Below are positions 1 through 9,469 of a stretch of DNA of 64,000 nucleotides, piece by piece (position 1 is the stretch's first letter; each line of letters begins with the position of its first letter). The DNA is taken from assembly GCA_033584155.1 (NCBI GenBank), contig CP138355.1:3543826-3607825 (forward strand), given 5' to 3'. The DNA comes from Candidatus Electrothrix scaldis (GTDB lineage Bacteria; Desulfobacterota; Desulfobulbia; Desulfobulbales; Desulfobulbaceae). The position numbers were made by a program, and so were the translations under genes. The notes below the pieces were generated by a model. That model was not told where the DNA came from. It did not search any database and was given only the letters and a program-made list of their open reading frames with translations.

Positions 1-784
1 CTTCGTAATAAATTCCATTATAGGTGACGATGGCTTCTGCCGCATAAGAGGTGCCACTTTCCCAAGTGGATTGCTTCAACTCCCAATTTGTTCCGTCGTC
101 CTGCTCAGGATCAAGACCTGTATTGGCCACTTTGGCTTTATACAGCCGGGAACCGACCCATGCATATTCTCCGACAGGATAGGAAACCTTACTCGACCAC
201 TGATTTTTGGAAAATATACGGTCCCACTCCATTACTGTATCTTTTTCAATACTCTCACCGACGGAGGGACCTTGCTCCGTTTTCAATCCTATTGCTTTAT
301 AAATATTTCCATAAACGGAAACACGATCTCCTACGTGATATTCATCTCCGCTCTGCCAGGAAGGATATTCTCCGTCCTCCCATTTATACCACTTTGCCCG
401 TTTAAAATATCCAGCATAGTTCGTACCTTTGTCGTAACCGACCACAGTTGCAAGAACTTCTCCCCCGCTGGTGATCTCATAATCGCCATCCATACAACTC
501 TGGTATTGGATTTCCTTTTGACTATTGCCGTTACCGACTGTAATAGGAACCGAATCTCCATCGCTATTTACCTGATATATATTTCCCGACTTACTATACG
601 CCGCATCCAGCATGGAACCGGAGTTATCCAGCACCATAAGCAAATTCGGCCTTGCCCCGGAGGACAAAAATGGCGGAATACCGATCCCTTCGCCGCAGAC
701 ATCAGCTGCAAGTCCTGTGCTTCTTGGTAGCAGTAATGCAGCTCCGATCAAGCTGTATACCGTTGTTCGAAGTATTTTATTCAT
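1..784 (-). CDS. PilY1-like type IV pilus protein, N-terminal part
   Basis: The minus-strand frame is open from an ATG at 784 to the window edge (261 codons, no stop), so only the N-terminus is present. It starts with a signal peptide (about residues 1-27, ending GLAA). A von Willebrand A MIDAS motif, LMVLDNSGSM, follows at about 49-58. Three aromatic modules then come at roughly 149-164, 202-217 and 245-261 (for example YHVGDRVSVYGNIYKA), which resemble CBM5/12 chitin-binding repeats. PilY1 proteins sit at pilus tips and promote pilus extension and adhesion. The position downstream of pilX, pilV, pilW and fimT homologues supports this. The carbohydrate-binding repeats are inferred from pattern only. 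The C-terminal beta-propeller typical of PilY1 would lie outside the window. Confidence 0.75.
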   Translation of the reverse strand, partial: MNKILRTTVYSLIGAALLLPRSTGLAADVCGEGIGIPPFLSSGARPNLLMVLDNSGSMLDAAYSKSGNIYQVNSDGDSVPITVGNGNSQKEIQYQSCMDGDYEITSGGEVLATVVGYDKGTNYAGYFKRAKWYKWEDGEYPSWQSGDEYHVGDRVSVYGNIYKAIGLKTEQGPSVGESIEKDTVMEWDRIFSKNQWSSKVSYPVGEYAWVGSRLYKAKVANTGLDPEQDDGTNWELKQSTWESGTSYAAEAIVTYNGIYYE

Positions 785-818
785 AACGCTTTTCCCCTGA
801 CTCTATCGTGATTATTTA

Positions 819-1517
819 CTAATAGCTACATTCGCCTTCAGTGCCAGGCCGATGCCTATATTGAACACATACCGTAGACTCACTGCCGTCCTGCCCTATC
901 TGCTGCACATTAATATCATAAACAAGAGAAACTCCGCCAGCTCCGAGCCCTTTTCCCTTGCCCCGGTAGCCGTCAGACTGTTGTGTGGCCTCACCACCTA
1001 CCCATTTCGTATTGCCACCTATAGAGATATTTGCATGAGGCTGGGCATTGGTTTTCTCCCTGTCGAATACCTTGTTACTGCCGACTTCTTTAAACACAGC
1101 CGGATAAACCATCTGACGATCAGGAATACCGTCTCCGTCCTCATCATCACTGGGAATAGGTACTCCTTCCGTGTTGTAATTCCGCCAAAACCCCAACGCA
1201 TTTTCCTCAATATAAAGATCATGCCCAGCAGCCCCTGGAATCCTCACCCCTGCTTCCACATCATCCTTTTCCTCCTCCGTACTTAGCTGATCAAAACCGA
1301 AGCAGGCGATACTCTGAACCAGAACCTCAGTAGCCAACTCAGTAGCTGCATCGGCCGCATAAAATGTTTTCTTATGCACTCGATCATTCAAGGCAATCTT
1401 CACCTCAGTGCTTGTATTTCTATTGACAGAAATACCCATTACGGTCAGAACCAGCAGAATAAGTAGCGCTGCAACAAGAACAAACCCTTCCTCGTTTTCC
1501 TTTTTTTCTTTCTTCAT
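819..1517 (-). CDS. pilX: PilX-like minor pilin assembly protein
   Basis: This 232-residue protein has a charged lysine-rich N-terminus and a hydrophobic helix (about 12-33, FVLVAALLILLVLTVMGI). The following STEVKIALNDRVHKKTFYAAD region is the pattern of the PilX N-terminal domain. PilX is a minor pilin that joins the pilus-tip priming complex with PilY1 and PilV/PilW. The C-terminal part is rich in Asp and Gly and contains a DDEDGDGIPD stretch that could bind calcium. It lies 14 bases after pilV and 34 bases before the PilY1-like gene, so it is probably part of one transcript. Confidence 0.8.
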   Translation of the reverse strand: MKKEKKENEEGFVLVAALLILLVLTVMGISVNRNTSTEVKIALNDRVHKKTFYAADAATELATEVLVQSIACFGFDQLSTEEEKDDVEAGVRIPGAAGHDLYIEENALGFWRNYNTEGVPIPSDDEDGDGIPDRQMVYPAVFKEVGSNKVFDREKTNAQPHANISIGGNTKWVGGEATQQSDGYRGKGKGLGAGGVSLVYDINVQQIGQDGSESTVCVQYRHRPGTEGECSY

Positions 1518-1531
1518 CGCCCCTCCTGTGG

Positions 1532-2071
1532 TTAATAATTTGGATTTTGTTTGATATATGAAAATTCTGCTGTCACTTTTTCATCACCGCTTCCGTTATC
1601 TCTCGTCACTGTAATATAGAGATGTTTAGGTCGGTATGGGGAGTCATTATCAAGCCCTATACCTCCCTCATCCTTCAAAGTACAGTCCTTCGAAACAGCC
1701 CAGTACACGAAATAATCAGGATGATTGGCAGTTTCCCCCTGAAAGTCGTCTCTCTGAATACGCAAAGGTTCGTCACTATAGTCCTCCCACCAATCGGATG
1801 AAGAGAAATCTACACAGGGTTTATATTTATTTATTCCGGCTGTTCCACCTTCTGTAATTTCATCATCATCGTAATTCAGGGCAATGAGTTGTTCAACTCG
1901 GTCGGAAGCAAGTGTCGCTCCGGTCGTAATATTATTGGCTGCTAAGTTCTCCTTGATCGCCGCAGTCTGCATACCGAACAGAGCCAGAATACCAATCGTA
2001 AAAATCACCATTGCAACCATTGTTTCAATCAGGGTGAATCCATCTTGTTCTCTTGTAATATACCTCATCAT
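1532..2071 (-). CDS. pilV: PilV-like type IV minor pilin
   Basis: This 179-residue protein carries a class III prepilin signal: basic residues, then DGFTLIETMVAMVIF with Gly before Phe and Glu at mature position 5. That makes it a substrate of prepilin peptidase. The helix is followed by IGILALFGMQTAAIKENLAANN, which resembles PilV. The start codon overlaps the end of pilW by four bases (ATGA), so translation is probably coupled. It belongs to the minor pilin operon that primes pilus assembly. Confidence 0.82.
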   Translation of the reverse strand: MMRYITREQDGFTLIETMVAMVIFTIGILALFGMQTAAIKENLAANNITTGATLASDRVEQLIALNYDDDEITEGGTAGINKYKPCVDFSSSDWWEDYSDEPLRIQRDDFQGETANHPDYFVYWAVSKDCTLKDEGGIGLDNDSPYRPKHLYITVTRDNGSGDEKVTAEFSYIKQNPNY

Positions 2072-2844
2072 TCCAACCCCATATTGCGCAGTTTAACGGT
2101 GGTAATCAGAAGGCGTCGGTGATAATGGCAAGGATCATAGGGATCATCGCACCCAGCTGCAGACGGCGGATTAGCGGTTCCACTAACATCTGCTCCGTTA
2201 AGATCCCAGACACTGGTTGACAACCCATCCCGTACTGATGCCGGTTCATACACGATTGTATCGGTGTGCTTTGCATCAGGAAAAGTAGAGCGAGCCAAAA
2301 TGGAAATTTTAATCTGACGAACTTTAGCCGTATCAGTAACTACACTTCCATCAGCATCCAAATACAAAAATTCAATCGCCTCTATTCCTTCTGCCAATGC
2401 TCTTTTCGTGCTCGCACTGTCACCGTGCTGGACATAAAGCTTGTCTTCAACAGCATCATATGAATACGTTGTTTTTATCAGCTCAGAGGTATAAACTGGA
2501 GGATCCTGACTATCAGCTGTAAGCCGACAAAAAGAAAACGTAAGCTCATCAGCCTCCATAGCCTTTACTTCTGCATCATTACAGACACCATTGGGATCAT
2601 ATGAATTAGGATCAGGATAGTCATCCGGTGGGTTATAACCAGCCATTCTCATTTCATTCGTCATAAATTGAGCAGCAGCCCTAAGACGTTGCTGCATCTC
2701 GCTCACCTGTTCTTGAACTGTATAACTTCTCTGCTGAATCGTGTACACACCGTAGATTCCAGCAAAAACAAAACTGGCGATGACCATCGAGACCATCATC
2801 TCAATAAAAGTAAAACCTCTTTCTTTATTCCGTATTTTTTCCAT
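2068..2844 (-). CDS. pilW: PilW-like type IV minor pilin
   Basis: The prepilin motif ERGFTFIEMMVSMVIAS is followed by a hydrophobic helix and then QRSYTVQEQVSEMQQRLRAA, the conserved start of the PilW/GspJ ectodomain. I chose the ATG at 2844 (258 residues) because a purine-rich ribosome site (GGGGGGAG) sits just before it. A longer frame to 2877 would place 11 non-pilin residues first and overlap fimT. It sits 13 bases after the fimT-like gene and overlaps pilV by 4 bases. Confidence 0.82.
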   Translation of the reverse strand: MEKIRNKERGFTFIEMMVSMVIASFVFAGIYGVYTIQQRSYTVQEQVSEMQQRLRAAAQFMTNEMRMAGYNPPDDYPDPNSYDPNGVCNDAEVKAMEADELTFSFCRLTADSQDPPVYTSELIKTTYSYDAVEDKLYVQHGDSASTKRALAEGIEAIEFLYLDADGSVVTDTAKVRQIKISILARSTFPDAKHTDTIVYEPASVRDGLSTSVWDLNGADVSGTANPPSAAGCDDPYDPCHYHRRLLITTVKLRNMGLE

Positions 2845-2857
2845 CTTACTCCCCCCT

Positions 2858-3412
2858 TTACTCCCAGGTAGAGCCATTGAATGATCTTACCTTCACAGCC
2901 CCGAAATTCGTTGTCGTAACCGCGTAGGTTACAGCATCGCGATTCACATGTTGCAAATAAACACTTGCAGAGCTTGCTGTTCCAGTTGCTTTAAAACTGA
3001 TGACATTATGGTTCGGAACCACTCGGTTAATATCGGCATTATTCCAATTCTTCGCAGCTGCTCCTTTACCGTACTCAACCCCACCGTAGTCCGCAAGACT
3101 CCTTTTTAATTCACTAGCGTTACACACCTTATATCCCTCTTCCCCTTCCGCATCTTCATCAATATAATAAGCGTTCCCTGCTTCATTGAATCGTACTGAT
3201 ATCTTCTTATTTTTATTTACTGCTAATAAACGCGCCCGCTGCAAATCCGCATATAAATTTCTCGCTGCATTGCGCAGATGCCTTTCCGGTGCGCTTCTCA
3301 AAAATCCAGAAATACTTAGTGCCGACAAAATTCCAAAAAGAGCCATCACCAACATCAGTTCGACCAGGGAGAAACCATCTTTTTGCTCCTCCCGGAAACC
3401 AGCCTGCTTCAT
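2858..3412 (-). CDS. FimT/GspH-family pseudopilin (copy 1)
   Basis: This 184-residue protein has the prepilin signal DGFSLVELMLVMALFGIL and the FimT/GspH continuation SAPERHLRNAARNLYADL. It then has the two-stranded GspH core, ending AVKVRSFNGSTWE. It is a paralogue of the next gene upstream (3539-4162), with matching blocks RNLY-DLQRARLLAV and FG-VKIR at the C-terminus. The pair probably arose by duplication and may occupy different positions in the pilus tip. Confidence 0.8.
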   Translation of the reverse strand: MKQAGFREEQKDGFSLVELMLVMALFGILSALSISGFLRSAPERHLRNAARNLYADLQRARLLAVNKNKKISVRFNEAGNAYYIDEDAEGEEGYKVCNASELKRSLADYGGVEYGKGAAAKNWNNADINRVVPNHNVISFKATGTASSASVYLQHVNRDAVTYAVTTTNFGAVKVRSFNGSTWE

Positions 3413-3538
3413 GACTAACCTCCTGCGAATTCATCGCATCTACGTTCATTTTTCTAAGCTTCTTTCATTCTCCTTTCACATCCTCTCCATCTTCAATCAA
3501 CTTCAGCTCATCCCATCACAACTCTTCAAGAAACTGCA

Positions 3539-4162
3539 TCACCTCCACAAACCATCACTGTATGTCCTTATCTTAACCGATCCGAAACTGGACACTGTCA
3601 CGGCAAAGCAAACAGTCTTATCGTTATCACTTTGAAGAAGAACGTACTCTTCACCAGTATAGCCAACACTAGGAATATTAACACCAGGAACCATCACGAA
3701 AGTACCCGCATTATCCTCCTCCTGGGCCAGTCCGTCAGGGGTAAAGCGAACTTGATCATTGGTCAACGTGGTGTTCACCCCTATAATGGAAACATTATTC
3801 CAGTCAGTACCCGTAGCCTCACAACCATAACGAACTGCCCCGTACTCTGATAAAGTACCTACAGTATCATAACTTACCTTTTCCCCGGCCTCTTCGTCAA
3901 AACCAATATTAGTATACTTGTATGTACCAGCATCAGGATCAAAGCTGACAACAACATTCCTATTATTCCTAACAGCCAGCAGTCTCGCCTTTTGAAAGTC
4001 CGAATAAAGATTTCTTGTTGCATTTGTCAGACGCCTTTCAGGCAAACTCCGCAAAAAACTTGGAACCGCCATAGCACTCAATATACCAATAATGGCGATA
4101 ACTACCATTAGTTCAGCAAAGGTAAAACCTTGCTCATTTTGTTTCTTATTCTTTCTTATCAT
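3539..4162 (-). CDS. FimT/GspH-family pseudopilin (copy 2)
   Basis: This is the first gene of the minor pilin cluster. It encodes 207 residues with prepilin motif EQGFTFAELMVVIAIIGIL, then SLPERRLTNATRNLYSDF and the GspH fold ending SSFGSVKIRTYSDGLWR. I used the ATG at 4162; a GTG one codon earlier is also possible. A sigma-54-like promoter lies about 58 bases upstream (4220-4235). The gap to the second copy is 126 bases, while the remaining genes are nearly contiguous. Confidence 0.8.
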   Translation of the reverse strand: MIRKNKKQNEQGFTFAELMVVIAIIGILSAMAVPSFLRSLPERRLTNATRNLYSDFQKARLLAVRNNRNVVVSFDPDAGTYKYTNIGFDEEAGEKVSYDTVGTLSEYGAVRYGCEATGTDWNNVSIIGVNTTLTNDQVRFTPDGLAQEEDNAGTFVMVPGVNIPSVGYTGEEYVLLQSDNDKTVCFAVTVSSFGSVKIRTYSDGLWR

Positions 4163-4219
4163 CACATCACTTCATCAAACTTCAAATAGCAAACAACAAA
4201 TTAGCCTCACCACTTTTTT

Positions 4220-4235
4220 TGCAATAAACGCTCCT
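4220..4235 (-). promoter_or_regulatory. candidate sigma-54 promoter of the pilin cluster
   Basis: Read on the minus strand the site is AGGAGCGTTTATTGCA. It carries GG and GC dinucleotides with the -24/-12 spacing (12 bases between the first G of each) and a TTGC box. The -24 box is imperfect. It points at the fimT-like gene and lies beside an NtrC-family regulator gene whose product needs sigma-54. Confidence 0.5.
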
Positions 4236-4375
4236 CTTTAAAAATTATTTTTCAACAACAACATTTCTTATAGGTTACGAGGAAAGCTCCTTCACAAAAC
4301 TAAATCGCACAGAGCCAATCATAATTTTTTTTTACACCCACCGAGGTTATTGTAAACTTTTTTAACACTCCCTGT

Positions 4376-5803
4376 TCACAATACCTCATTCTCCTGATTA
4401 ACCACCACTTCATACTCCTTAATTTTACTCAAGAGTGAGGGATAACTGATTTCAAGGAGCTGAGCTGCCTGGCTTTTATTTCCTTGAGTCAACTCAAGGG
4501 CATGGCGAATAAGCCGCTCCTCCACCCTTCTCTTTCCCTCTTTTATCGAGATCACTCCTGCTAAAAAATCATGAGCCGATACCCCACGACTTTCCCGAAT
4601 ATTTCCAGGGAAATTTTCCGATTCTATATACTGCCCCTCTGCCAAAATTACCGCGCGCTCCAAAACATTTTCCAACTCACGCACATTACCAGGCCAGGAG
4701 TAGGCAAGAAGCTGCTGCAAAGCAGCATTACTGAGCCCTTCAATATCAGAGCGATTCAAACTACGCTTGAATTTCTTAATAAAATAATCACAGAGAAGTG
4801 GGATATCTCCACTTCGTCTACGGAGCGGGGGAACCTGTATATTGATCACGTTGATCCGATAAAATAAATCTTCCCGAAAACGTCCCTGCTGAACCTCCTC
4901 GCTCATATCTCTGGCTGTAGCGGCAAGAATGCGTACATCTATTTTTTTTCTCTGCGCAGATCCTACCGGTCGAATCTCCTGCTCTTGCAAAACTCGTAAC
5001 AGTTTAACCTGCATAGATGGAGGAAGCTCGCCTATCTCATCAAGAAAAAGGGTTCCCTTATTCGCCTCTTCAAAGAGCCCTTTTTTATCCCGATCTGCCC
5101 CGGTAAAGGCTCCCCGCTTATACCCAAAGAACTCACTTTCCAGAAGATTCTCCGGTATACTCCCGCAATTCACCGCAATAAATGGTTTATTCGCCCTTCC
5201 GCTTTTCGCATGAATACCAGCGGCAACCAATTCTTTACCAGTCCCGGATTCCCCTGTGATCAAAACAGTGGTCGGGTGCTCAGCAACTTTTTGTGCCAGA
5301 GTAAAAACCTCCTGCATGGCAGGACTTTTCCCTATCATTGCTCCAAAACCAGCGCCTCTCTCCAGCTCAACAATTTTCCTTTTCAGGAGGATATTTTCCC
5401 GGCGGAGCCGTTCCCGTTCTTCAGCCTTTTTCAAGACCAAAATCACTTCATCGACCTTGAAGGGTTTGGAGATAAAATCGTAGGCACCTTGCTTCATTGC
5501 CTCAAGAGCTGTATCCACCGAGCCAAAGGCAGACATCATGATGACAGTTGCACCATGATCAAGATTTTCTATCGCCCCGAGAAAGGCAAGGCCATCCATC
5601 TCCGGCATTCTGATATCACAAAGAACGAAATCAAAGGACCTCCTTTCTAAGCAAACAATCGCCTCCTTACCATTTGCTGCACTCTCCACCTGGTACCCCT
5701 CACCAGCCAGCAGGACAGAGAGCATATGGCGCATATTTTCCTCATCATCAACAACAAGGACATGCTTTAAAACGTGATCAGCTGAATCATCCATACAGTA
5801 CAA
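4376..5803 (-). CDS. sigma-54-dependent NtrC-family response regulator (PilR-like)
   Basis: This 475-residue regulator has three domains. The receiver (about 13-130) has VLVVDDEE and a predicted phospho-acceptor Asp at about residue 63 in LCDIRMPEMDG. The central AAA+ domain has Walker A GESGTGKE, the sigma-54 contact loop GAFTGA and Walker B GTLFLDEIGE. The C-terminus has a Fis-type helix-turn-helix (NKSQAAQLLEISYPSLLSKI). Such proteins activate sigma-54 promoters when phosphorylated by a partner kinase, here very likely the gene at 5855-7420. Its place beside the minor pilin genes suggests it controls them, as PilR does. Confidence 0.9.
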   Translation of the reverse strand: MYCMDDSADHVLKHVLVVDDEENMRHMLSVLLAGEGYQVESAANGKEAIVCLERRSFDFVLCDIRMPEMDGLAFLGAIENLDHGATVIMMSAFGSVDTALEAMKQGAYDFISKPFKVDEVILVLKKAEERERLRRENILLKRKIVELERGAGFGAMIGKSPAMQEVFTLAQKVAEHPTTVLITGESGTGKELVAAGIHAKSGRANKPFIAVNCGSIPENLLESEFFGYKRGAFTGADRDKKGLFEEANKGTLFLDEIGELPPSMQVKLLRVLQEQEIRPVGSAQRKKIDVRILAATARDMSEEVQQGRFREDLFYRINVINIQVPPLRRRSGDIPLLCDYFIKKFKRSLNRSDIEGLSNAALQQLLAYSWPGNVRELENVLERAVILAEGQYIESENFPGNIRESRGVSAHDFLAGVISIKEGKRRVEERLIRHALELTQGNKSQAAQLLEISYPSLLSKIKEYEVVVNQENEVL

Positions 5804-5854
5804 AATGACAAAACATATTCTTAGCTATTTCGAAAAACTCATTCATCAGGCTGC

Positions 5855-7420
5855 TCAGTCTCCTCCATTACCAGGAGTAAGAGGTAATGCAATCAGCATA
5901 CAACTTCCTTGGCCGATTTCGCTGGTTAACTCCATCGTTCCCCCGGCGGTCTCAACGAGGGAACGTGAAACTGACAGGCCGAGCCCAGTGCCCTTTCCAG
6001 GTTCTTTGGAGGTAAAAAAGGGATCAAAAATAAGAGGTAACTTCTCTTCAGTAATTCCTGTTCCATTATCGCAAATACGAACAATAAGCTGGATAACAGA
6101 TCCCATTTTCTGCTCAGAAAAAACAGGGCATTGCAAGGTAGTCCTCACAAGTACCGTTCCCTCATGCTTGTCGTTGTCCCTCTTCTTTGCCTGGATAGCA
6201 TCGGCGCTATTCAGCAGACAGTTAACGAAAACCTGGCGTAACTGTTCTGCATCGGCAAATACCTGATCACGATCGGCAGCAAAATCGGTTTCCAGAGCAA
6301 TATCCCGAAACACTGTTTGCACTTTGACCATCTCCAGGACCGAACAGAGCAACTCATGCAGAGAAAAAATCTTAGGACTTCCCTTATTGGTTCTGGAAAA
6401 ATCCAGTAATTGCCGAATCAGCCTGTCGATGCGCTGTACTTCCTGCCCGGAGCGACGGAGAAAATCCTTATGTGTCTCACTTTGCCCCGGAGCACTCTGC
6501 AACATTTCCAAATATCCCTGAACCACACTGAGGGGATTGCCGATTTCATGGGCCAGACCTGCTGCCATTCTTCCTACTGAGGCCAGCTTCTCAGCCCGAA
6601 CCATCTCCTGTTGCTGCTTTTTCAGGGTCTGATTAGCCAATTCTAAGGCTTGAACAGTATGCTGCAAAGTCTGTCGGTCTTCCTCTATCCTGGTCAGCAT
6701 ACTGTTCAGACTATTGGATAGCCGGCCAAACTCTGTCCCGGAATCTTGGGGCACAAAACGGAAGGGGTCATAATCTGTATACTGGTCAGCAAGGGCAACT
6801 AAATGATCAACAGGTCGAATGATCAGACCTGCCATCCTAAAAAAACCGATAGCCCCCAGAACCAGAACATTCACCAGAAGATAGGCAAAAACCGTTTTCT
6901 CAGCGGTCCACAGCTCCTGAAAAAGAGCATCAAGGGATCGGATCACAGCAACAGCACCTATGACCTCTCCCTCCTGAACAAGAGGACGGGCATTCAGCAG
7001 CAAGCCATTACACGACAAGACATGAGGATGTAAGGCTGCGGTCCGGCTTACTGGCCGTCCACTCGTTTTGGCCTCAGTAGCCGCACTAACGAGCAACACC
7101 TCTATTGCATCGTGTTTCCCAGAAGATATCGCGTTATTTTTTCTTTCTTGCTCCTCTGGCTGACCGGATTCTAAGAGGACAAAAAAACGACCGTTTTCCG
7201 AGGAGTCATAGAAGTTTGAAAAGATGAATTCCGTCAAGGAGTTCTCACCGGGCACGCTCCCTCTCAGCAATAAAGACTGGATGTGAGCAAGGACAGCTTG
7301 ATCATGCTTCGCCTTATCTTGCAGAGCATGATGTCTCCAGAGAAATAACAGTACAATATTTATCAGCAACATACCGATAAACAGTAAGCTACTGATTGTT
7401 ACCGTCAACTTAAGTTTCAC
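5855..7420 (-). CDS. membrane sensor histidine kinase, partner of the NtrC-type regulator
   Basis: This 521-residue kinase has a transmembrane helix near 8-28, a periplasmic sensor region of about 140 residues, and a second helix near 175-200. A HAMP-like linker follows (RPVDHLVALADQYTDYD). The HisKA box is LAHEIGNPLSVVQGYLEML and the ATPase domain has N, G1 and G2 boxes (CDNGTGI, GKGTGLGLSVS). It precedes the response regulator by 51 bases on the same strand. Two helices plus HAMP differ from classical six-helix PilS, so a ZraS/AtoS-like architecture fits better. The ligand is unknown. Confidence 0.88.
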   Translation of the reverse strand: MKLKLTVTISSLLFIGMLLINIVLLFLWRHHALQDKAKHDQAVLAHIQSLLLRGSVPGENSLTEFIFSNFYDSSENGRFFVLLESGQPEEQERKNNAISSGKHDAIEVLLVSAATEAKTSGRPVSRTAALHPHVLSCNGLLLNARPLVQEGEVIGAVAVIRSLDALFQELWTAEKTVFAYLLVNVLVLGAIGFFRMAGLIIRPVDHLVALADQYTDYDPFRFVPQDSGTEFGRLSNSLNSMLTRIEEDRQTLQHTVQALELANQTLKKQQQEMVRAEKLASVGRMAAGLAHEIGNPLSVVQGYLEMLQSAPGQSETHKDFLRRSGQEVQRIDRLIRQLLDFSRTNKGSPKIFSLHELLCSVLEMVKVQTVFRDIALETDFAADRDQVFADAEQLRQVFVNCLLNSADAIQAKKRDNDKHEGTVLVRTTLQCPVFSEQKMGSVIQLIVRICDNGTGITEEKLPLIFDPFFTSKEPGKGTGLGLSVSRSLVETAGGTMELTSEIGQGSCMLIALPLTPGNGGD

Positions 7421-7473
7421 ATCTCTCCTTGCCCGGCAAGTAACCTACGTGAATAAAGGCCCTCTTTAATGCT

Positions 7474-7866
7474 TTAATGGTATACCTGATCTTTCTCTTT
7501 TATTCCCTTAATTGCCTTTTTCAGTTTATACAAACCCAGTTGATTTGATGCAGTGGCTGCAAATCTTAACACGCTGTAATCCCCTACTTTATAACCAAGG
7601 CAGGCATAAGCGCTTTCTTCCTGATCATACTCTATGGCAAGGTAATAATTAGACCCTTCAAACATATCGCATTCTGCGTGCAAGACTGATTCATCAATTC
7701 GATCTGTTATCTCATCAATTAATTTATTTTTACCGTCTTGGTCGTAGAAATCAAAACTCTTCAAGATGAAGATACAAAAATCCTCACTACCATCGCTGAT
7801 GGTTACATATCCTTCCGTTTCATCAACATATGAGTCCTGTATAACCCATGCACATTCAACATTCAT
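7474..7866 (-). CDS. acidic hypothetical protein
   Basis: This 130-residue protein is acidic through most of its length and has a basic C-terminal helix (LYKLKKAIKGIKEKDQ). It has no signal peptide or membrane segment and I do not recognise the family. It follows the sensor kinase upstream on the same strand after a 53-base gap. An initial ATG at 7866 gives a compact product and no better start is visible. Confidence 0.5.
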   Translation of the reverse strand: MNVECAWVIQDSYVDETEGYVTISDGSEDFCIFILKSFDFYDQDGKNKLIDEITDRIDESVLHAECDMFEGSNYYLAIEYDQEESAYACLGYKVGDYSVLRFAATASNQLGLYKLKKAIKGIKEKDQVYH

Positions 7867-7972
7867 TCATTAACCTTTTTATATAAAACATGGTCTCAAC
7901 GACAAAAAAACAACAAATTACTTTCATGCAAAAAAGACGAGCTGTCAACTCGAACCACACTAGGCTCCAAAA

Positions 7973-9367
7973 TCAACCCGGAAAAATCTTTCCCGGATTC
8001 AAAATATTATGAGGATCAAAGAGCTTTTTGACTTTATGCATCACAGAAAGCGCTGTCGCATCAAGTTCCTGCGAAAGAAAAGGCGACTTGGTTATCCCCA
8101 CTCCATGCTCACCAGAGAGGGTTCCCCCCAGGGCAAGCACCCGCTCAAAAAGCCGTTCCTTGGCCTGGAGCCCATTACTATATTCCTGCTCGTTCTGTTT
8201 ATCCACCATGATATTCACATGGATGTTCCCATCCCCGGCATGACCAAAGGTCAAGATAATGAGACGCAATTCCTCGGCCAACTGTTCTGTCAGCTGCACT
8301 AAATCCGGGATACGCGAACGAGGAACAACCACATCCTCGGCAATCTTATGGGGCCGAAGACTCAAACAGGCAGGGGCGATAGAGCGTCGGGCCAGCCAGA
8401 GCTCCTGGGTTTCCTCCTCATTTTTTGCCTGGCGCAAGAGACAGCCCGACATACGGTCCGTATTGTTCTGTTCCTGTACAAAATCGACAAAACGAGCACC
8501 CTCTTTTCCAACCTCATCAGCATCACCATCAAACTCCACCAGCAAGAGGGCCTTGGTTTCCTCCGGTAAAGTGTTGGTTAAACGGTCCCGCACCACCTGC
8601 ACCGCAGTCTGATCCATGTATTCCAAGGTACAGGGCATGAGCCCGGCAGTAAGAATTTTGGCAACCAGACCTGTTGCCTGGGCTAAGGAAGAAAAACTAA
8701 GGAGAAAGGTGGCCTTGGCCTCGGCAAGGGGAAGAAGGCGGAGAATCAACTTGGTAAAAAGGGCCAGGGTTCCTTCCGAACCGATGAACAGGCGAGTCAG
8801 ATCATAGCCCACCACCCCTTTTTCCGTACGCACCCCGGTCCGCATGATCTCTCCGGTGGGCAGCACCACCTCTAGCCCTATAATATAATCTCGGGTTACC
8901 CCGTACTTCACCGCACTGGGACCACCAGCGCATTCTCCGGCATTGCCGCCGATGGAACAAAATTTCAGGCTGGCCGGATCAGGGGGATACATCAAACCAT
9001 GTTTTTTCACAGCCCTCTGCAACTCGCCGGTCACAACTCCCGGCTCCACCACTGCAATCAGATTATCAGGATCAATCTCCAGGATTCGATTCATCCGGCT
9101 AAAGCCGACGACCAGACCGCCCTGAACCGGCAATGCCCCGCCGGTGGTGCCACTGCCTGCACCACGTGGAATCACTGGGAAACGATACTCGTTGGCAAGG
9201 CGAAGCAGGACTGCAACCTGTTCTGTGGTTTCGGGCAAGGCTACTGCATCCGGCATAAAATTGCGCCCGGAGGCATCGTAACTATAGCAGGAGCGTTCCT
9301 CAAGGCTTGTCAGCAGATTAGCTTTCCCAATGGCCTGCTGTATTTTTTTTATGATTTTTTTCTCCAT
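7973..9367 (-). CDS. glcD: FAD-linked oxidase, GlcD/D-lactate dehydrogenase type
   Basis: The 464-residue protein has the PCMH-type FAD-binding domain ([38 protein letters not shown]) followed by the FAD-oxidase C domain. The C-terminal signature is [11 protein letters not shown], with [11 protein letters not shown] before it and [16 protein letters not shown] at the end. Family members oxidise glycolate, D-lactate or other 2-hydroxy acids and pass electrons to a GlcF-like Fe-S protein or quinone. No glcE or glcF gene is adjacent, so the acceptor is unknown. I started at the ATG at 9367 ([11 protein letters not shown]) instead of 9397. Confidence 0.88.
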   Translation of the reverse strand: MEKKIIKKIQQAIGKANLLTSLEERSCYSYDASGRNFMPDAVALPETTEQVAVLLRLANEYRFPVIPRGAGSGTTGGALPVQGGLVVGFSRMNRILEIDPDNLIAVVEPGVVTGELQRAVKKHGLMYPPDPASLKFCSIGGNAGECAGGPSAVKYGVTRDYIIGLEVVLPTGEIMRTGVRTEKGVVGYDLTRLFIGSEGTLALFTKLILRLLPLAEAKATFLLSFSSLAQATGLVAKILTAGLMPCTLEYMDQTAVQVVRDRLTNTLPEETKALLLVEFDGDADEVGKEGARFVDFVQEQNNTDRMSGCLLRQAKNEEETQELWLARRSIAPACLSLRPHKIAEDVVVPRSRIPDLVQLTEQLAEELRLIILTFGHAGDGNIHVNIMVDKQNEQEYSNGLQAKERLFERVLALGGTLSGEHGVGITKSPFLSQELDATALSVMHKVKKLFDPHNILNPGKIFPG

Positions 9368-9469
9368 ATTTGCAATAATAACGGATATTCTGTTCAAGGG
9401 CTAGCGCTTTTCAGGACAGGAAGAGAATTCCCAGGGCAAACGAAAACAAACTTATTCCAAGGTGTCGTT

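Noticed and set aside
8999-9469. Upstream extension of the AIM24 gene across glcD
   Set aside because: It is antisense to the well-conserved glcD gene and lacks a domain; the GYF domain begins at the ATG at 9470.
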